DNA of 64,000 nucleotides from positions 8,050,434-8,114,433 of the forward strand of contig JAVHZZ010000008.1 of assembly GCA_036250195.1 (NCBI GenBank), read 5' to 3'. The translations under genes were made by a program, and so were the position numbers. Under the pieces are notes generated by a model. It was not told the origin of the DNA. It saw only the letters and a list, made by a program, of their open reading frames with translations, and did not search any database. Shown here one piece after another: positions 15,660-27,498 of this stretch (position 1 is the first letter of the stretch; each line of letters starts with the position of its first letter). Source of the DNA: Mixophyes australis (Eukaryota; Chordata; Amphibia; Anura; Limnodynastidae).

Positions 15660-15832
15660 TGATACACAATTGGGAGCAAAACAAATACAAAAAGTTAGAT
15701 ATTGCAATTACAGTTTTCTCCTGGACAAACCATTTTGCAATGCAAGAGGTGCAAATGCAATTTTTTAAATTTTCACCATAGCTGCATGGTTTTGCCATGG
15801 TGCAAATTTGCTCCTTTGTTTTTACTCTGCAC
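15660..15832 (-). repeat. Dispersed frog-type repeat, fragment of the 38728 family
   Basis: The section TTTTCTCCTGGACAAACCAT followed by TGCAATGCAAGAGGTGCAAA is the near reverse complement of part of the repeat at 38728-39057. Its ends (GGGAGCAAAACAAA and TTTGCTCC) are roughly inverted, suggesting a non-autonomous DNA element. Confidence 0.65.
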
Positions 15833-15835
15833 ATA

Positions 15836-16888
15836 ATCCCTAATTGTAGTTCAGAGTATTCAGGACACAAACGGCTTTTCCTCCTGTCCTGACCGTGTTT
15901 TCTCTCTCTAATGCACGCTCTACACTATATACACAAGGAGAACAAGTCAGTCGAGATCTTAACCACATGGCTTCTGCTTCTAAAATGGTATGTGCTTTTC
16001 TCAATACCCTAAATGAAGCGGCTTTGAGGGATCGCACACATACCAATAGGATATAACAGAAAACAGGCTTTATCCTGGATTGTACTCTACGTAAAACACC
16101 AAACTGCGAATACAGCTGGGTCGCCAGCTGCTGCAGTTTTAGGACAATCCTGCAGTAAAGAATTTAAAGAGAATGTATCAATAAAATGGAAATTATTTAG
16201 CAGGATAAGATCCCCCGGAACAATTAAATCTTAAATGTTGTCTGCTAATCAATGTTTATGAAACATTTACTGGGATTGCTTTATTCGTGGTTCCTTAAAT
16301 AGACATTATATTGAAGCAGTCCATAGTAAGAAAAGCAATAAAGTAGCTGTATAACTCTTACGGGTGTGTTAAACCTTGGTTTGTTCAAATGTTACTGGAT
16401 TAATAATACAAAGATTTGTAACACTTTTAGGAGCTGTGTCATTAATACATTTGGCCACCAGGGGCGCTGTGGTTAATATTTTACTTTACAGGATATATGG
16501 TATGGCTGCTCCCATCTTTATTCATAAAGGGAAATAAGAAGTAGAAGGAGTTTCTCTTTGAGGAATAATGTGATCTGTATATTTGTTTGAATATTTATTT
16601 ATGAAGTGATAATAATTCTTATTTATATAAGAGTTGACAGTGACTGTTCTGCTTCCCCAAGCGGCTGTCAAATTGCTTTCTCATTAAATTGTGTCTTGGT
16701 GCAAAATTAGCGCAACTTGCATCAGTACTTAGAGTGACATGCACTTTGAGAGGCGGATCAGGTGCTAGTGCAGTACAGTAGGCGCGTATAAATGCAAGTT
16801 AGTCAGCTTGTTTGAGATGCATTTAATTTTTGTGTTACACGGGTCTTGAAATACGTCAGCTACGAGACATACGTTTTGCATGTACACA
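15836..16888. other. Intronic sequence, no recognised feature
   Basis: Mostly unique, AT-rich sequence. A short CCACCAGGGGCGCTGTGG motif near 16456 resembles a CTCF site but is one base short of the consensus spacing. Confidence 0.5.
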
Positions 16889-16889
16889 A

Positions 16890-17362
16890 ACCGGGAGCAG
16901 GATCCCCAGCAGCACAGAGTATATCAGGAGATGAGTGATCTGTTAGTGAGGACAGGGCTGCATGTGACAGGGGCAGTGTCATGATGTGAGGAGGGGAATG
17001 GAGGCAGCAGGAAGCCACAGACTGAGAGTTATATAGTGGAAGGAGCAGGGTCCTCCAGCAGCACAGAGTATATCAGGAGAAGAGTGATGTGTTAGTGAGG
17101 ACAGGGCTGCATGTGACAGGGGCAGTGACATGATGTGAGGAGGAAATAGAGGCAGCAGGAAGCCGCAGACTGAGAGTTATATAGTGGAAGGAGCAGGGTC
17201 CCCCAGCAGCACAGAGTATATCAGGAGATGAGTGATGTGTTAGTGAGAACAGGGCTGCATGTGACAGGGGCAGTGACATGGTGTGAGGAGGGGAATGGAG
17301 GCAGCAGGAAGCCACAAACTGAGAGTTATATAGTGGAAGGAGCAGGGTCCCCAGCAGCACAC
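16890..17362 (+). repeat. 149-bp satellite, block 1 (about 3 copies)
   Basis: Units contain GAGAGTTATATAGTGGAAGG, CAGCAGCACAGAGTATATCA and GTGTTAGTGAGGACAGGGCT. Successive copies are spaced 148 and 149 bp (the GAGTTATATA motif falls at 17026, 17174 and 17323). The sequence right of the block (AGCAGCAC...GTGATATGAG...TAATGCAG...CAACTTGTT) resembles that right of block 3, so the satellite sits inside a larger mobile element. Confidence 0.95.
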
Positions 17363-18800
17363 AATAGTGATATGAGACTCATGTCACACTAATGCAGAAA
17401 CTATATATTGTCGATGCATTTTTAAATTAAGTTCATACAGCCAACTTGTTGTACTTGTTTTTTGTAAGGATGGTTTAGAACTAGATATTTCTATTCTGGT
17501 ACTTTGACCCCACCCCCTTCCCTAACTGGTTGTTTTTAAGGATTTCTTACATTAATTCATTATGCCAGTGGCTCAGTTATCTGTCCTGTAACCACAGAGA
17601 AGTGGTTGAGGATACCTGAGGCCCATCATTGGGAAACAATAATTCTTAGAAAGCTGAATTCCTAAAGTAATACTTTTACTCTGTGTCAGGAAACTATTCT
17701 TAGACTTTGTTGTGTTTGAAAGAAAATGTAAACCGACGTGTTATGTTGCATTATCAGTTATCACAGTTATTTGGAATAAAATATCTTTAGCGGTTTGGTT
17801 TTTGTCTTGTCTTGTAGCCACAAGAAGCCTTGAGGTGAGTCGCTGAGATTAATCTTCCAATTCCCTTTCTGAATTCTGACCTTCTGCAAATTTCAGCTCC
17901 TTTGCTTTCTATTCTTAGAGCGAAACTATATTTCCTCCTATGTTTTAGTATTGGGGTGCTATGGGGTACATGCAGGGGCGATCCTAGCCAACCGCAAAAT
18001 AATATAAGCACAGTATAAAACACAACTGTTGTTATGTGAATCATTGTTAGATTTAATAAACGAGGTAGAAGCCACTAATTTGCTGTTTATTGTGGGGCTA
18101 TGAAGACTTGCACCAAAGAAAATCATTTGAATTTCATGACCTTCAACAAACTCAGTTACCAGAAGCAATTCAGTTTACTGGATTTAAAACGCATTCATCG
18201 CCTATACTCAATGGAGGCGGCCATTTTTTTCGGTCTGGGTGCTATCGCCTAGTGACTTGCTGCCGGGATGATAAACTTGAAGCCACATTCTGCTTGACAT
18301 ACCGGCTGTCATTGATCTTTACAAGGAATGAGATTTGCTATCATCAGGTCCTTGTCTGCGTTTGACCTTGAGAATGACCTGGAACAAAAGCCCCTCACCA
18401 GCCGACAGCAAGTGTCCTATCAGCGAGATGCTAGAACTCCTGTGTAACAGTACGGAATCGCATCGTTCATCAGTTTACATGCTGTATAGGATGAGGTAAC
18501 TAAAAACACTGTGCTCTAATGACTGTTTGGCACCTCGGTCTGAATCCCTGGCGTGCTCCAGTAATTGTCTTTCTGTTTGTTGGTCTTTGGTTCCTAATGC
18601 CATAACCCCCAGGGCTCCTTTCTCATTGCTTCTATCCAGGCCTTGGCGGTGCTCACCCCTGGGAGGTAGAGGCTGACTGCAGGTACATAACCTGTGCGAG
18701 GTGAGGTGACGGAGGAAGCTGTGGCCTTGTCTCCTGCCTGGGGAATCCCCAAATGACAGTATAGAAGAAAGATGAAACATCTAATTTCTCTGTTGGGTTA
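17363..18800. other. Intronic sequence after satellite block 1
   Basis: The first 90 bases match the flank of satellite block 3. The remainder shows no recognised repeat or gene. Confidence 0.5.
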
Positions 18801-18805
18801 TGGGG

Positions 18806-18831
18806 ATTTTGCTCAGCTTTGCATATATATG

Positions 18832-18872
<41 letters not shown>

Positions 18873-18897
18873 GTATGTGTGTTGAGATGAGCAAAAT
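18806..18897. repeat. (TG)n/(TA)n microsatellite within a 10-bp inverted repeat
   Basis: ATTTTGCTCA (18806-18815) and TGAGCAAAAT (18888-18897) enclose alternating purine-pyrimidine TA and TG tracts, a layout able to form a cruciform or Z-DNA. Confidence 0.85.
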
Positions 18898-19336
18898 ATG
18901 TGTATATATACATATACACTTCATAGAATTCCAAGTTATCTAACCTTAACATCTGCTGACTGGCAGCTAGCATCAGAAAGCTTATCAAAGTGGGCAATAT
19001 TGTCCTTTTCTTGGTACGAACAATAGGTACGCTAAATATTTTTTTTTAAAAAAAATGCATCCATGTCTATGGGATTGCTCAATGTATTTTTTTATTTTTA
19101 TTATTATTATTTTAAAAAGTGCCTTGTAGCGGACACAGATTCTGTTAACAGAGCAGCGTACATACTTAGGTAAAACTTAGCGGGCAGGGATTCTCCCAAA
19201 AGTAATGACAGCGTGCACTAAATAAAATAAATTAGTTACTGCACAAATGGTTCTGTGCTGATCACCTGGATATATAAGATGGGCGCGTGCATTAACATAA
19301 ACATTTCTATTTTTGAAGTGGAGTTAAAAGTGATCC

Positions 19337-19377
19337 ATATATATGTATATATATATATATATACATACATACATACA
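19337..19377. repeat. TA/CATA microsatellite
   Basis: ATATATGTATAT runs into TATATA and then four ACAT units. No gene nearby. Confidence 0.9.
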
Positions 19378-20168
19378 TGAGATTGCTTTCCTGGAATGTC
19401 ATGGTTTGTCAGAGAATTAACCTAACCTAAGTTGTTCACTGCATGCTGCTGTGTGCCGGCATATGTCTGTGAAATTGTGTCCCTTGTTCTTTGACATTGA
19501 ATTTAATGATATCCTGCATCAGACTTGATTATTATACAGTTGTACTTGCTCTCAGTATATGACGAGCAGCAGCCATCTCTATGAGCGAGGTATATATAAT
19601 ATTATAATGGTCAGTGTATATATTCACGTATCACGTATATATGTGATTAGAAGCATTATAAGTGTAGTTTTGCAATATACTTTTGGTTACTTCTGTCTGT
19701 TTGATCTTTGTTACACTGTGACTGACAGTAAGATATATGGAATTGGTTTATTTTGTGCTGGTTAAACATATACTGTAATGGAAGCCATCACACCAATTTG
19801 CCTTTTATCAAATGCTATATCGACAGCACTATGAGACTATTTAAAATTACAACTATCAAACTATTCCTCCCAAAAATTATTTTTGACTGTTAGAAAATAT
19901 TTTTTTCTATCTTACAGAAACAACGTAAGGGGTAACAGTGATTCCTTATAGTCCTTTGGATAATGTGTGTTAGACTTTTGGTACCTTATCTACGTGTCAC
20001 TGTACACTAGGAGAAAAGGTCACATATTTAAAAAGATACCAAAAGAATGGAAAGGGATCTGTCTGTGATAGAGTGTTGGTAATTGTGTATTTCCTTACAG
20101 TGATATAAATGTATTTCCTAATTACACACTTGTTACAATTTATTCTACAGATAAACAATACATTTATA

Positions 20169-20343
20169 GGGGTATATTTACTAAACTGCGGGTTTGAAAA
20201 AGTGGAGATGTTGCCTATAGCAACCAATCAGATTCTAGCTGTCATTTTGTAGAATGCACTACATAAATGACAGTTAGAATCTGATTAGTTGCTATAGGCA
20301 ACATCTCCACTTTTTCAAACCCACAGTTTAGTAAATATACCCC
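20169..20343. mobile_element. Palindromic PIF/Harbinger-type MITE, copy 1
   Basis: A 175-bp near-perfect palindrome starts GGGGTATATTTACTAA and ends TTAGTAAATATACCCC. It contains GTTGCCTATAGCAACCAATC in the left arm and its complement in the right, and is flanked by ATA on both sides, consistent with a 3-bp target duplication. No coding capacity. Confidence 0.85.
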
Positions 20344-20929
20344 ATAATGTTCACTAAATTCCCGTCAAGACAAGAGTCCACCGAGTAGCTTACCATATTT
20401 CCTAGTTCTCGTTTCTGGATATGAATATGTATTCCCAAATGTTGTTACCCTTACTGATGACAGCTTGTGCCTCGCACCTCAATTATGTCACTTGCCCCTA
20501 GCGTAACGATAGGCTATATAGAACAATATGGCTGGCTCCAGTGTATGCAGACCACAGATACATTGTAACTAACTGTGATGCTGTTTACACTGTTGCAACT
20601 TTCTGTGACGATTGCCGTTCCAAAACCGCAACGTAAGAGAGGGTTAATAAGTGTCCACAGGAAGCTACAATGTGGCAGATCTGCCTGATTCAACTTTTTA
20701 AAGGAGTCTAATTCTATCCTCTAAAAGGAAAATAATTTATAGTCCCTGACTCCGATTTTTCTCTCAGTGAACTATAAAATTATGCCTCGGTATTGATCCG
20801 CAGAGACAATTTGCATTTGTTTATACCGTAAAAGCGTTTTTAATGGGGACTTTCTGGTAATTGAATCTATACAGTGTTTAACATTAAAACCATCATTTTA
20901 ATCCACTTTCAGCTCAAGAATATTGTAGC

Positions 20930-21345
20930 CATTCAGCAAACACATTGGTGGCTATTGCGTTGTCTAAACTGCATTCGATAACATTTAATATTTTGACAGT
21001 GGAGCAATGGCAGAGGTCTCTCTGCCGTTATTGAGGGGGAGAGCGAAAGAGGAAGAAATATTTCATTACTCTCCGCACAGCGTCACACTAAGTCAGAGTA
21101 GTTTTGCTAATTAAATTCAATTGCTATCCATTAGACCAATGGAATGAGATGAATGCTTGTTATAGCTGACACAGCACAGGTATGCAATTTGGCTAAATGG
21201 CTATTTCAGATCCGCAGTCTACGTTCCTTACACTCGTTCATTTTACCGAGCTAGAATTTCCTCTCATAAAATGTTGTATAATAAATATTGCCGACTGAAG
21301 GGTAAAAAGCGACGGAGAAGAGTCTATAAAGGTCTGAAAAATAAT
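20930..21345. promoter_or_regulatory. Candidate conserved non-coding block
   Basis: Repeat-free, of balanced composition, with a homeodomain-type TAATTAAATTCAATT near 21112 and an isolated NFI half site (TTGGCTAAATGGC near 21190). Conservation cannot be seen from one sequence, so this is only a place to look. Confidence 0.25.
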
Positions 21346-21390
21346 TATGAATCACAGGGAACATTTACGTGAGGTTGATTGAACACACAC

Positions 21391-21397
21391 GCGTGTA

Positions 21398-21454
<57 letters not shown>

Positions 21455-21541
21455 CACATTACATTTTCTGAATTGTTAGTCTTACTTTATAGACAATTAC
21501 AAAATAATATAATTATTATATATATATATATATATATAATA
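21391..21541. repeat. (TG)n(TA)n and TA microsatellites
   Basis: A TG run passes into about 25 TA units ending near 21452, followed after a short unique spacer by a second TA tract at 21516-21538. Confidence 0.93.
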
Positions 21542-21675
21542 TAAATTATGAGGATATATGATGTTATGTGTCCATGTATTACACACACAACAGCCTATCA
21601 CCTTTATAATCTATAGTAGTGGGGGGGTTGGATGATTTCCCCCCCTTGTAATACACAAAGGCCCCTATTGAACTG

Positions 21676-21810
21676 GGCGTCCTTGTGGCACAGTGGTTAG
21701 CATTGCTGTCTCACATCCATGGGGCCAAGGGTTACCCTCTGGCCAGGGTGCTATCCGTCTGCTCTGCCCCTGCTTACTGTGGCATCCTCCAGGTGCATGA
21801 GATACACCCC
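21676..21810 (+). mobile_element. Diverged tRNA-like SINE head
   Basis: GTGGCACAGTGGTTAGCATT and GCTGTCTCACA match the tRNA-derived head of the SINEs elsewhere in the window. The core is largely unrecognisable, so this is an old or different subfamily. Confidence 0.55.
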
Positions 21811-21849
21811 CCCCCCTGCTGGTCAAAAACTTACTGATGGCTGCCATTT

Positions 21850-23640
21850 TGTGGGCGTAGCCAATATTCGTAGCATATAGCCTAGGATTTGTGATATAAA
21901 TGAAACATGTGCATAGACTAATTTAGAGGGCTATATATCTCTTTTTTTTTTTAACGTCCAATTACTAGATATATTCTGGGGTTATGCTGAGAACCGTTTG
22001 CACAGGAGCACGGTGCTGTAACACATTGCAGCCAGTCAGAATCTGTTAATGAAAACAAACATCTGATTTGTTTCTATGGTTAACGCCACCAGTTTTCAGT
22101 AACGCCCCCGGATGTGTATCCCTGACCGCTGAACTATGGGCCATGCTGGAAACAGACATCTTAACGCTGGCCACAGACAATTCACTCCTTTCATTACACC
22201 CCTGTCGCTGAATGGCTGGATCTGTGAGCAATCTGCCCACCCGCGTGGAGGCAAAACTGCGCACATCCACTTCCAGGGCAGCCAGTGACCTCACACGTAC
22301 AATAATTGAGGTTTTTTTCTCGCTCTCCATACCCTATTTTTTATATTTAACCACATAGATCTCCACCTAATACCATGACCAGTTTGTATCAAAACTGTGC
22401 AACAAAATTTGCACGTGCAGACTGCGTTACTAAAGCTGACCACGCCCTCTGCAATACTGGGCAGTTGACTATGTACTGCATATTTAGCCCCAAATAGCCC
22501 TGAATATAATCTCATAGATCGCGCTGTTGGAAAATGCGATGTGAGACTGTGATTGCTCTATGCATGCTTTTATTTTTTGACTGCACTGATGAGCCCCAGT
22601 AAGGCAGGAACGGACCATGTGTGTCAAATTGCAGGATTTTATCCAGTTTGGCCATTTACACGTGTAGCCATATTGGGCACTAATCCTATCACTCGGCCAT
22701 TGAACTGAACATCAGTTTTGTCCCGTCTGTTGCCAGCATTAATATCAAAATAAATCTCAGTGACACAAAGGTATCAACATCTTTAGACGCAATAAAAACA
22801 TCAATATTTACCACTAGGGAATAGTAACAAATTGGTCAATTATCTGTGAAACAAAGAATACCCTAAGGCAGCGACCTCCAGCCCTTGTCCTGTGATCTCT
22901 GCTGTAGTGTTTTGTTTTGCAGTAAACAGTTTAACTTATCTGATGGTGAAAGTGATGGGCTCATTATGGCATGCTAATTAATGTCACACTCTAGATAACT
23001 TTCTGTTGGGGAGGAAAAAAACTGTTCTTCTTTGAAAACATTTAAGCTGCTTCGTAGAATAATATATTTACGTTGTCTCTATGACTATAACTTGAATGTT
23101 CCAGGGATTTCACATGCTCGTTTTATTCTTTCGTTACAAAATAGCAAAACTCTTAGATCAGTAAGATATGTGGATACTATCGCTGTATATACTACGTCGC
23201 AGTCCTTCTTTTGTTCATCATTAAAGTTGAAGAAATACAGTTACAATATTTTAGCAGGATGTCTACACTTTAATGTTATGTTGTTGCCATTCCAGCCGTT
23301 GCCTCATCCTAACCCTATTGTATCACCGATGTATTCTTGGTTGCATTATGTTATACTTTGATGATACTTTTCCTTTTAAGGAATTGATACATTGTGACCT
23401 TAGGACCCAGGATCTTCTCACCAGATGTAAGCTCCCATTTACCGTCCAATCGAGTGATGCTGCCCCATCCCCTTTGCACCGAGCAGTTATGTCATGTCAG
23501 AGGCTCTAGGGAAGGGCTCCCAACTATAATGGAAATAGGGGTGAAAATTGTATTTAACATTCCGAAACATTTTATTTGCTCTAAATGTACTTCATTTTAT
23601 TTCCTGCATTTTTATCTACTACTACAACAATACGTTTATT
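21850..23640. other. Intronic sequence, no firmly recognised feature
   Basis: The 94-codon minus-strand frame at 22046-22330 has no domain. The 22030-22540 stretch is richer in CpG than its surroundings and may be an old repeat, but I cannot place its ends. Confidence 0.4.
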
Positions 23641-23655
23641 TCTTTAAATGCGCCC

Positions 23656-23960
23656 CAGGGGCAAACACAGCACTTGTAGAGGGGGGGTTTCCACACCAAG
23701 CCGTCAGTGGGCGTGACTAGCATGCATGGGGGCGTAGCTATAATTTTAGACAGTACTTGGCTGCTCTCCATCTCTTTCTATTCTCATAATATACATGGAC
23801 AATGCTGCGTGTACTACTGGTAGGTGCACGCAGCTTTCCCTTTTCAAGCAGAGCCGTGTGAAGCGGGAGCAGGGTCCGGCCACCTCAATTATACAGTGTC
23901 CCAGGCTTGGAGGGGGGTCTCCAGGCACTAGGAATCCTCCTCGGTTTGCCTATGCGCCTG
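23656..23960. mobile_element. Probable non-autonomous hAT-like element
   Basis: The left end CAGGGGCAAACACAG and right end GGTTTGCCTATGCGCCTG are imperfectly inverted. G-rich and C-rich tracts and a GGGCGTGACTAGCATGCATG motif are typical of frog repeats that I recall. No matching target duplication was found, so the ends are approximate. Confidence 0.5.
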
Positions 23961-25770
23961 TCACCTACTCACACGTATAGCAGGCGGACTGTTGGCTGAA
24001 CAAATGCTCATGACAATATAGTCTACCAATTGATTTGGAACTAGTACATCTGCATATTATATCAACACTGCAGTGATAAAGCTGGGCCCTAGGACATTCA
24101 TCAGCATCATTCTGCTGGTTCCTGGTTCCGGTGAATATTAGACAAGCCGACAAAATTCCTGCCTCCACTGTACATTGCTGTCACCTGCTCTTTATAGCAA
24201 GAGCTACATTTGGTTCAGCAACAGCTTACCTGCATCTAAACTTGTGTGTAAATGTGTAAGTTATACAGCGAAAGTCACTATACAAGCTAAACGTTATTAT
24301 ATCCCTTGCAATACATTTCTTACTTCTACTTAAGTTCTGTAAAGTTAGCACGTTAAAGACGGTCTGTTATTCTTTCCCAATAAACAGCTTAGAAATAAGT
24401 TAACTGGTATCACATATACCGACACAATAGAAAAACTGTGCGCATAATGTTCCTCGTACAACAAATGTGGCTGAGATTGTCTCATCTGTTTCAACTTTTG
24501 TCCTAATACAACAATATATGTTTTGTGAAGTTGTTATTTGTGTAAAGTCCTTGTGGTTTTAAACACTTTATATCTCTGTCTCATGCGGCCAGGAGCCGTG
24601 CATTGTGTATTCTGTAGCGAGTAGGTTCATTCCCCGATGTTCTGCATTGTTGTACGACCGCCAGTTGTCCGATGATGGATACTGGGAAGACTGTATTTAA
24701 GTAAATAGGCATTTAGTACATAGGACAAGCTTAACAGCCAGGGATTACAAGACCCCTGTGTGCGGTTTTTTTATTGGTAAAGTTTATAAAGAGACATGAC
24801 AATAGGTTTATTTGATAGAATTTTGTGTTAATATGTAACTATGTAGCAAGTTGCAATGATCGAATTAAAGCACATTGTGTTTCCAAGAGGTGTGTCTTGA
24901 CCAATTTATTTTTAATTGAAGTAGTTTGTTCAGTAGAAGAAATATTAAGGACAAAGTTAAGAGAAGACTGAGAGGTAACCTCGCAAAAGGGTTTTGGGAG
25001 CAATTTGAATTTCACTGTTGCACAGTCATCTACAGGGATTCAGATGCCGCAAGAGACTGGTGGCTAGGGGCTGCTCTGTCCGAAGTAGCCGGGGTAGCCC
25101 AGTGCTCCGAAATTTTACTGGTAAACCTTTTGTTGAACTCTTCTGCAAAATATTCATCTCATTCTGCAACTGGTCGCGACATATAGCACGTTGGGCTGTT
25201 TCTAGCCCTAGACTGGCCGCAACCACACTGGGAAAATGGATAACAACACATGGAAGTCAATGCGTGGATTAGAAGCTTTCTTTTGAGAATTAGGATGTGC
25301 CGTATGGTAACATTTTAAATATAGCGTTAAAATGTTAGGAGGCAGTGGTGTCCATGAAGCCAGTGATTCTTATTTGTACTATTTTAAAGCTTTTCAAACA
25401 TTTATTAATGCACGGATAGTGCATCAACAGGGGACAAGTGTGAACGAGCCCTTACTTAATCATGAGACAATAGCAATAATAAATATGGTGCAAAAAAGTG
25501 TTTATAAAGGATAGTGCATGTTCTAATGTGTGAAAACTGACGTACTGTTATTTACTGGAGTTTTTGAAGAGTAATTTTGCTGTCAGGTATTTACAGATGC
25601 AAAAAAAAATAATCCACTTTTCCAAACCGGTTGACCGTTAAGAGACAACAACAAAAACTTTTAACCATCCCAACAATCTACTAAGAGACCTATAAATGTC
25701 AAACAACTGCTTTCCCAATAGACAATTTACAAACTTTTCTGTTACCTGCTGAAAAATGCGAAAGAACAAA
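23961..25770. other. Intronic sequence, no recognised feature
   Basis: Apparently single-copy. Overlapping short frames near 24926-25272 have no domain and lie in several phases at once. Confidence 0.5.
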
Positions 25771-26013
25771 GTAATCTGCGGGCGCTACATAGTAATCTGC
25801 GGGCGCTACAAAGTAATCTGCGGGCGCTGCATAGTAATCTGCGGGCGCTGCATAGTAATCTGCGGGCGCTACAAAGTAATCTGCGGGCGCTACATAGTAA
25901 TCTGCGGGCGCTACAAAGTAATTTGCGGGCACTACATAGTAATCTGCGGGCGCTACAAAGTAATCTGCGGGCGCTGCATAGTAATCTGCGGGCGCTACAA
26001 AGTAATCTGCGGG
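25771..26013. repeat. 21-bp tandem repeat array (about 11.6 copies)
   Basis: Copies of GTAATCTGCGGGCGCTACAA differ mainly at two positions (ACAA/ACAT/GCAT). The period is exactly 21 bp over 11 units, so several frames stay open on both strands and encode meaningless heptad repeats. The final partial unit ends in GGGC at the 5' edge of a SINE. Confidence 0.96.
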
Positions 26014-26342
26014 CTAGCACAGCAGCTAAGTGGTTAGCACTTCTGCCTCACAGCACTGGGGTCATGAGTTCAATTCCCGACCATGGCCTTATCTGTGTGG
26101 AGTTTGTATGTTCTCCCTGTGTTTGTGTGGGTTTCCTCCGGGTGCTCCGGTTTCCTCCCACACTCCAAAAACATACCAGTAGGTTAATTGGCTGCAATCA
26201 AAAATTTACCCTAGTCTGTCTGTCTGTGTGTATGTTAGGAATTTAGACTGTATGATCCAATGGGGCAGGAACTGATGTGAAAGAGTTCTCTGTACAGCTC
26301 TGGGGAATCAGTGGCGCTATATAAATAAATGGGAATGATGAT
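26014..26342 (+). mobile_element. tRNA-derived SINE (V-SINE-like core), sense
   Basis: Full-length copy in the NFIA sense direction. The tRNA-like head includes GTGGTTAGCACTTCTGCCTC and a B-box-like GAGTTCAATTCCCG. A V-SINE-like core (TTTCCTCCGGGTGCTCCGG) follows, then a tail ending GGCGCTATATAAATAAAT and a short GATGAT run. Confidence 0.9.
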
Positions 26343-27257
26343 ACCCATGTACCCACCACTTTCTTCAGTACCATATTTTGAAAGGCTAAAAAGATTGTTA
26401 CAGTGAGGACAAGGTAACGTGAGAACGGTCATTTTATGACATCCTTTCTTTTTGGGCGTTTTTCAGCCAAACAGAGAGGGGACGTTGTTCCGTGCCCACC
26501 ACACAGCCCCAGTATGATTAATGTAAAGGATTTCGTGGTTTTTTTGAACCTCTGTGTAAAGGTTCTTTCTTGTCCCACATTCTCTACCCATCAGAGTGTC
26601 TGTAACCTTTATCAAAACTTACTACAACTCCCTCTCACCTCATTAGCATGTGAATTTCTATTTAGCGGTTAATGGCCGAGCGCTCGGCCCTTGTTTTCAA
26701 TAAGCCAGTTGTAAAATGTCAGACTGTTACTTACGATGAGGGGAAGAGAGAAAAAAAAAAAAAAAAATGAAACAAAAATGATGGTATTTGTAAAAATGTT
26801 ATCACCTCATAAAAAGCAATTGTAAAGACATGAAAGTGATCTGTGAACGTAGCTGGCTCAGTCCTGAGGACTCCCAGCTGCCACAAGTACCAGTCGTCCT
26901 ATTCCCACACTCTCCACCAAAGGAGAGGTTTACACAAGCAATGATTTTAGTTACAATTACTCTAATTAACATTTGATTTGCATAAATCGTCAAAGTCAAA
27001 ACAACAAAGAATAGCTTGAGAAGCTTAACCCTGTTTGTTTGAAACAAGACGGAGGTGGGGGTGGTGGTTTTAGGGGGGGTTGGTGTTTGTGCTGTAGAAT
27101 CCAAGAAGGCGGCTGCTCACAGACATTGTCTTCACTTCTGGAACCGAATCAGAACTTCACGTATACTTACGCAACAATACCTAACAGACACCAGAGGTTT
27201 TCTTCCCCTGTGTATTTTAATATAAATATGTCACAGCTTTGAGCCTTAAGGCTTAGG
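26343..27257. other. Intronic sequence, no recognised feature
   Basis: Contains an A20-class homopolymer near 26750 and G-rich runs near 27055. No gene or repeat family recognised. Confidence 0.5.
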
Positions 27258-27498
27258 CTGCCTGATCTCCCCATGTTTGCGCGGGTCTCCTCCGGGTGCT
27301 CCAGTTTCCTCCCACGCTCCAAAGACGCCATGGTAGGTTAATTGGCTTCTGAATAAATTGTCCTTGGTGTGTGTGTGTGTGTGTGTCAGAGTAATTAGAT
27401 TGTAAGCTCCACCGAGGCAGAAACTGAATTGCCTAAATAAAAGTCTTTGTACAGCACCACCGTATGTGCTGGCACTATATAATAAGAAAATAATAATG
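27258..27498 (+). mobile_element. 5'-truncated, diverged SINE copy
   Basis: Starts within the core (CTCCTCCGGGTGCTCCAGTT) and continues through a TG run to AGATTGTAAGCTCCACCGAG and a degenerate tail. It lacks the tRNA head and is more diverged than the others. Confidence 0.8.

Noticed and set aside
16455..16475. CTCF site
   Set aside because: CCACCAGGGGCGCTG lacks one G compared with the core consensus, so the spacing is wrong; not reliable without binding data.
17073..17360. Repeated Ser/His/Pro-rich peptides in the satellite blocks (also 51909-52729 and 58561-59880)
   Set aside because: They are translations of the 149-bp satellite; the same peptide recurs because of the DNA repeat, not because of protein selection.
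21190..21205. Full NFI autoregulatory site (TTGGC-N5-GCCAA)
   Set aside because: Only a half site is present; TTGGCTAAATGGC does not supply the inverted partner. I found no full palindromic site elsewhere on a manual read.
26014..26090. tRNA gene calls on SINE heads (here and in the antisense copies)
   Set aside because: The A-box and B-box similarity belongs to a SINE; the sequences do not fold into an intact cloverleaf and are followed by the SINE core.
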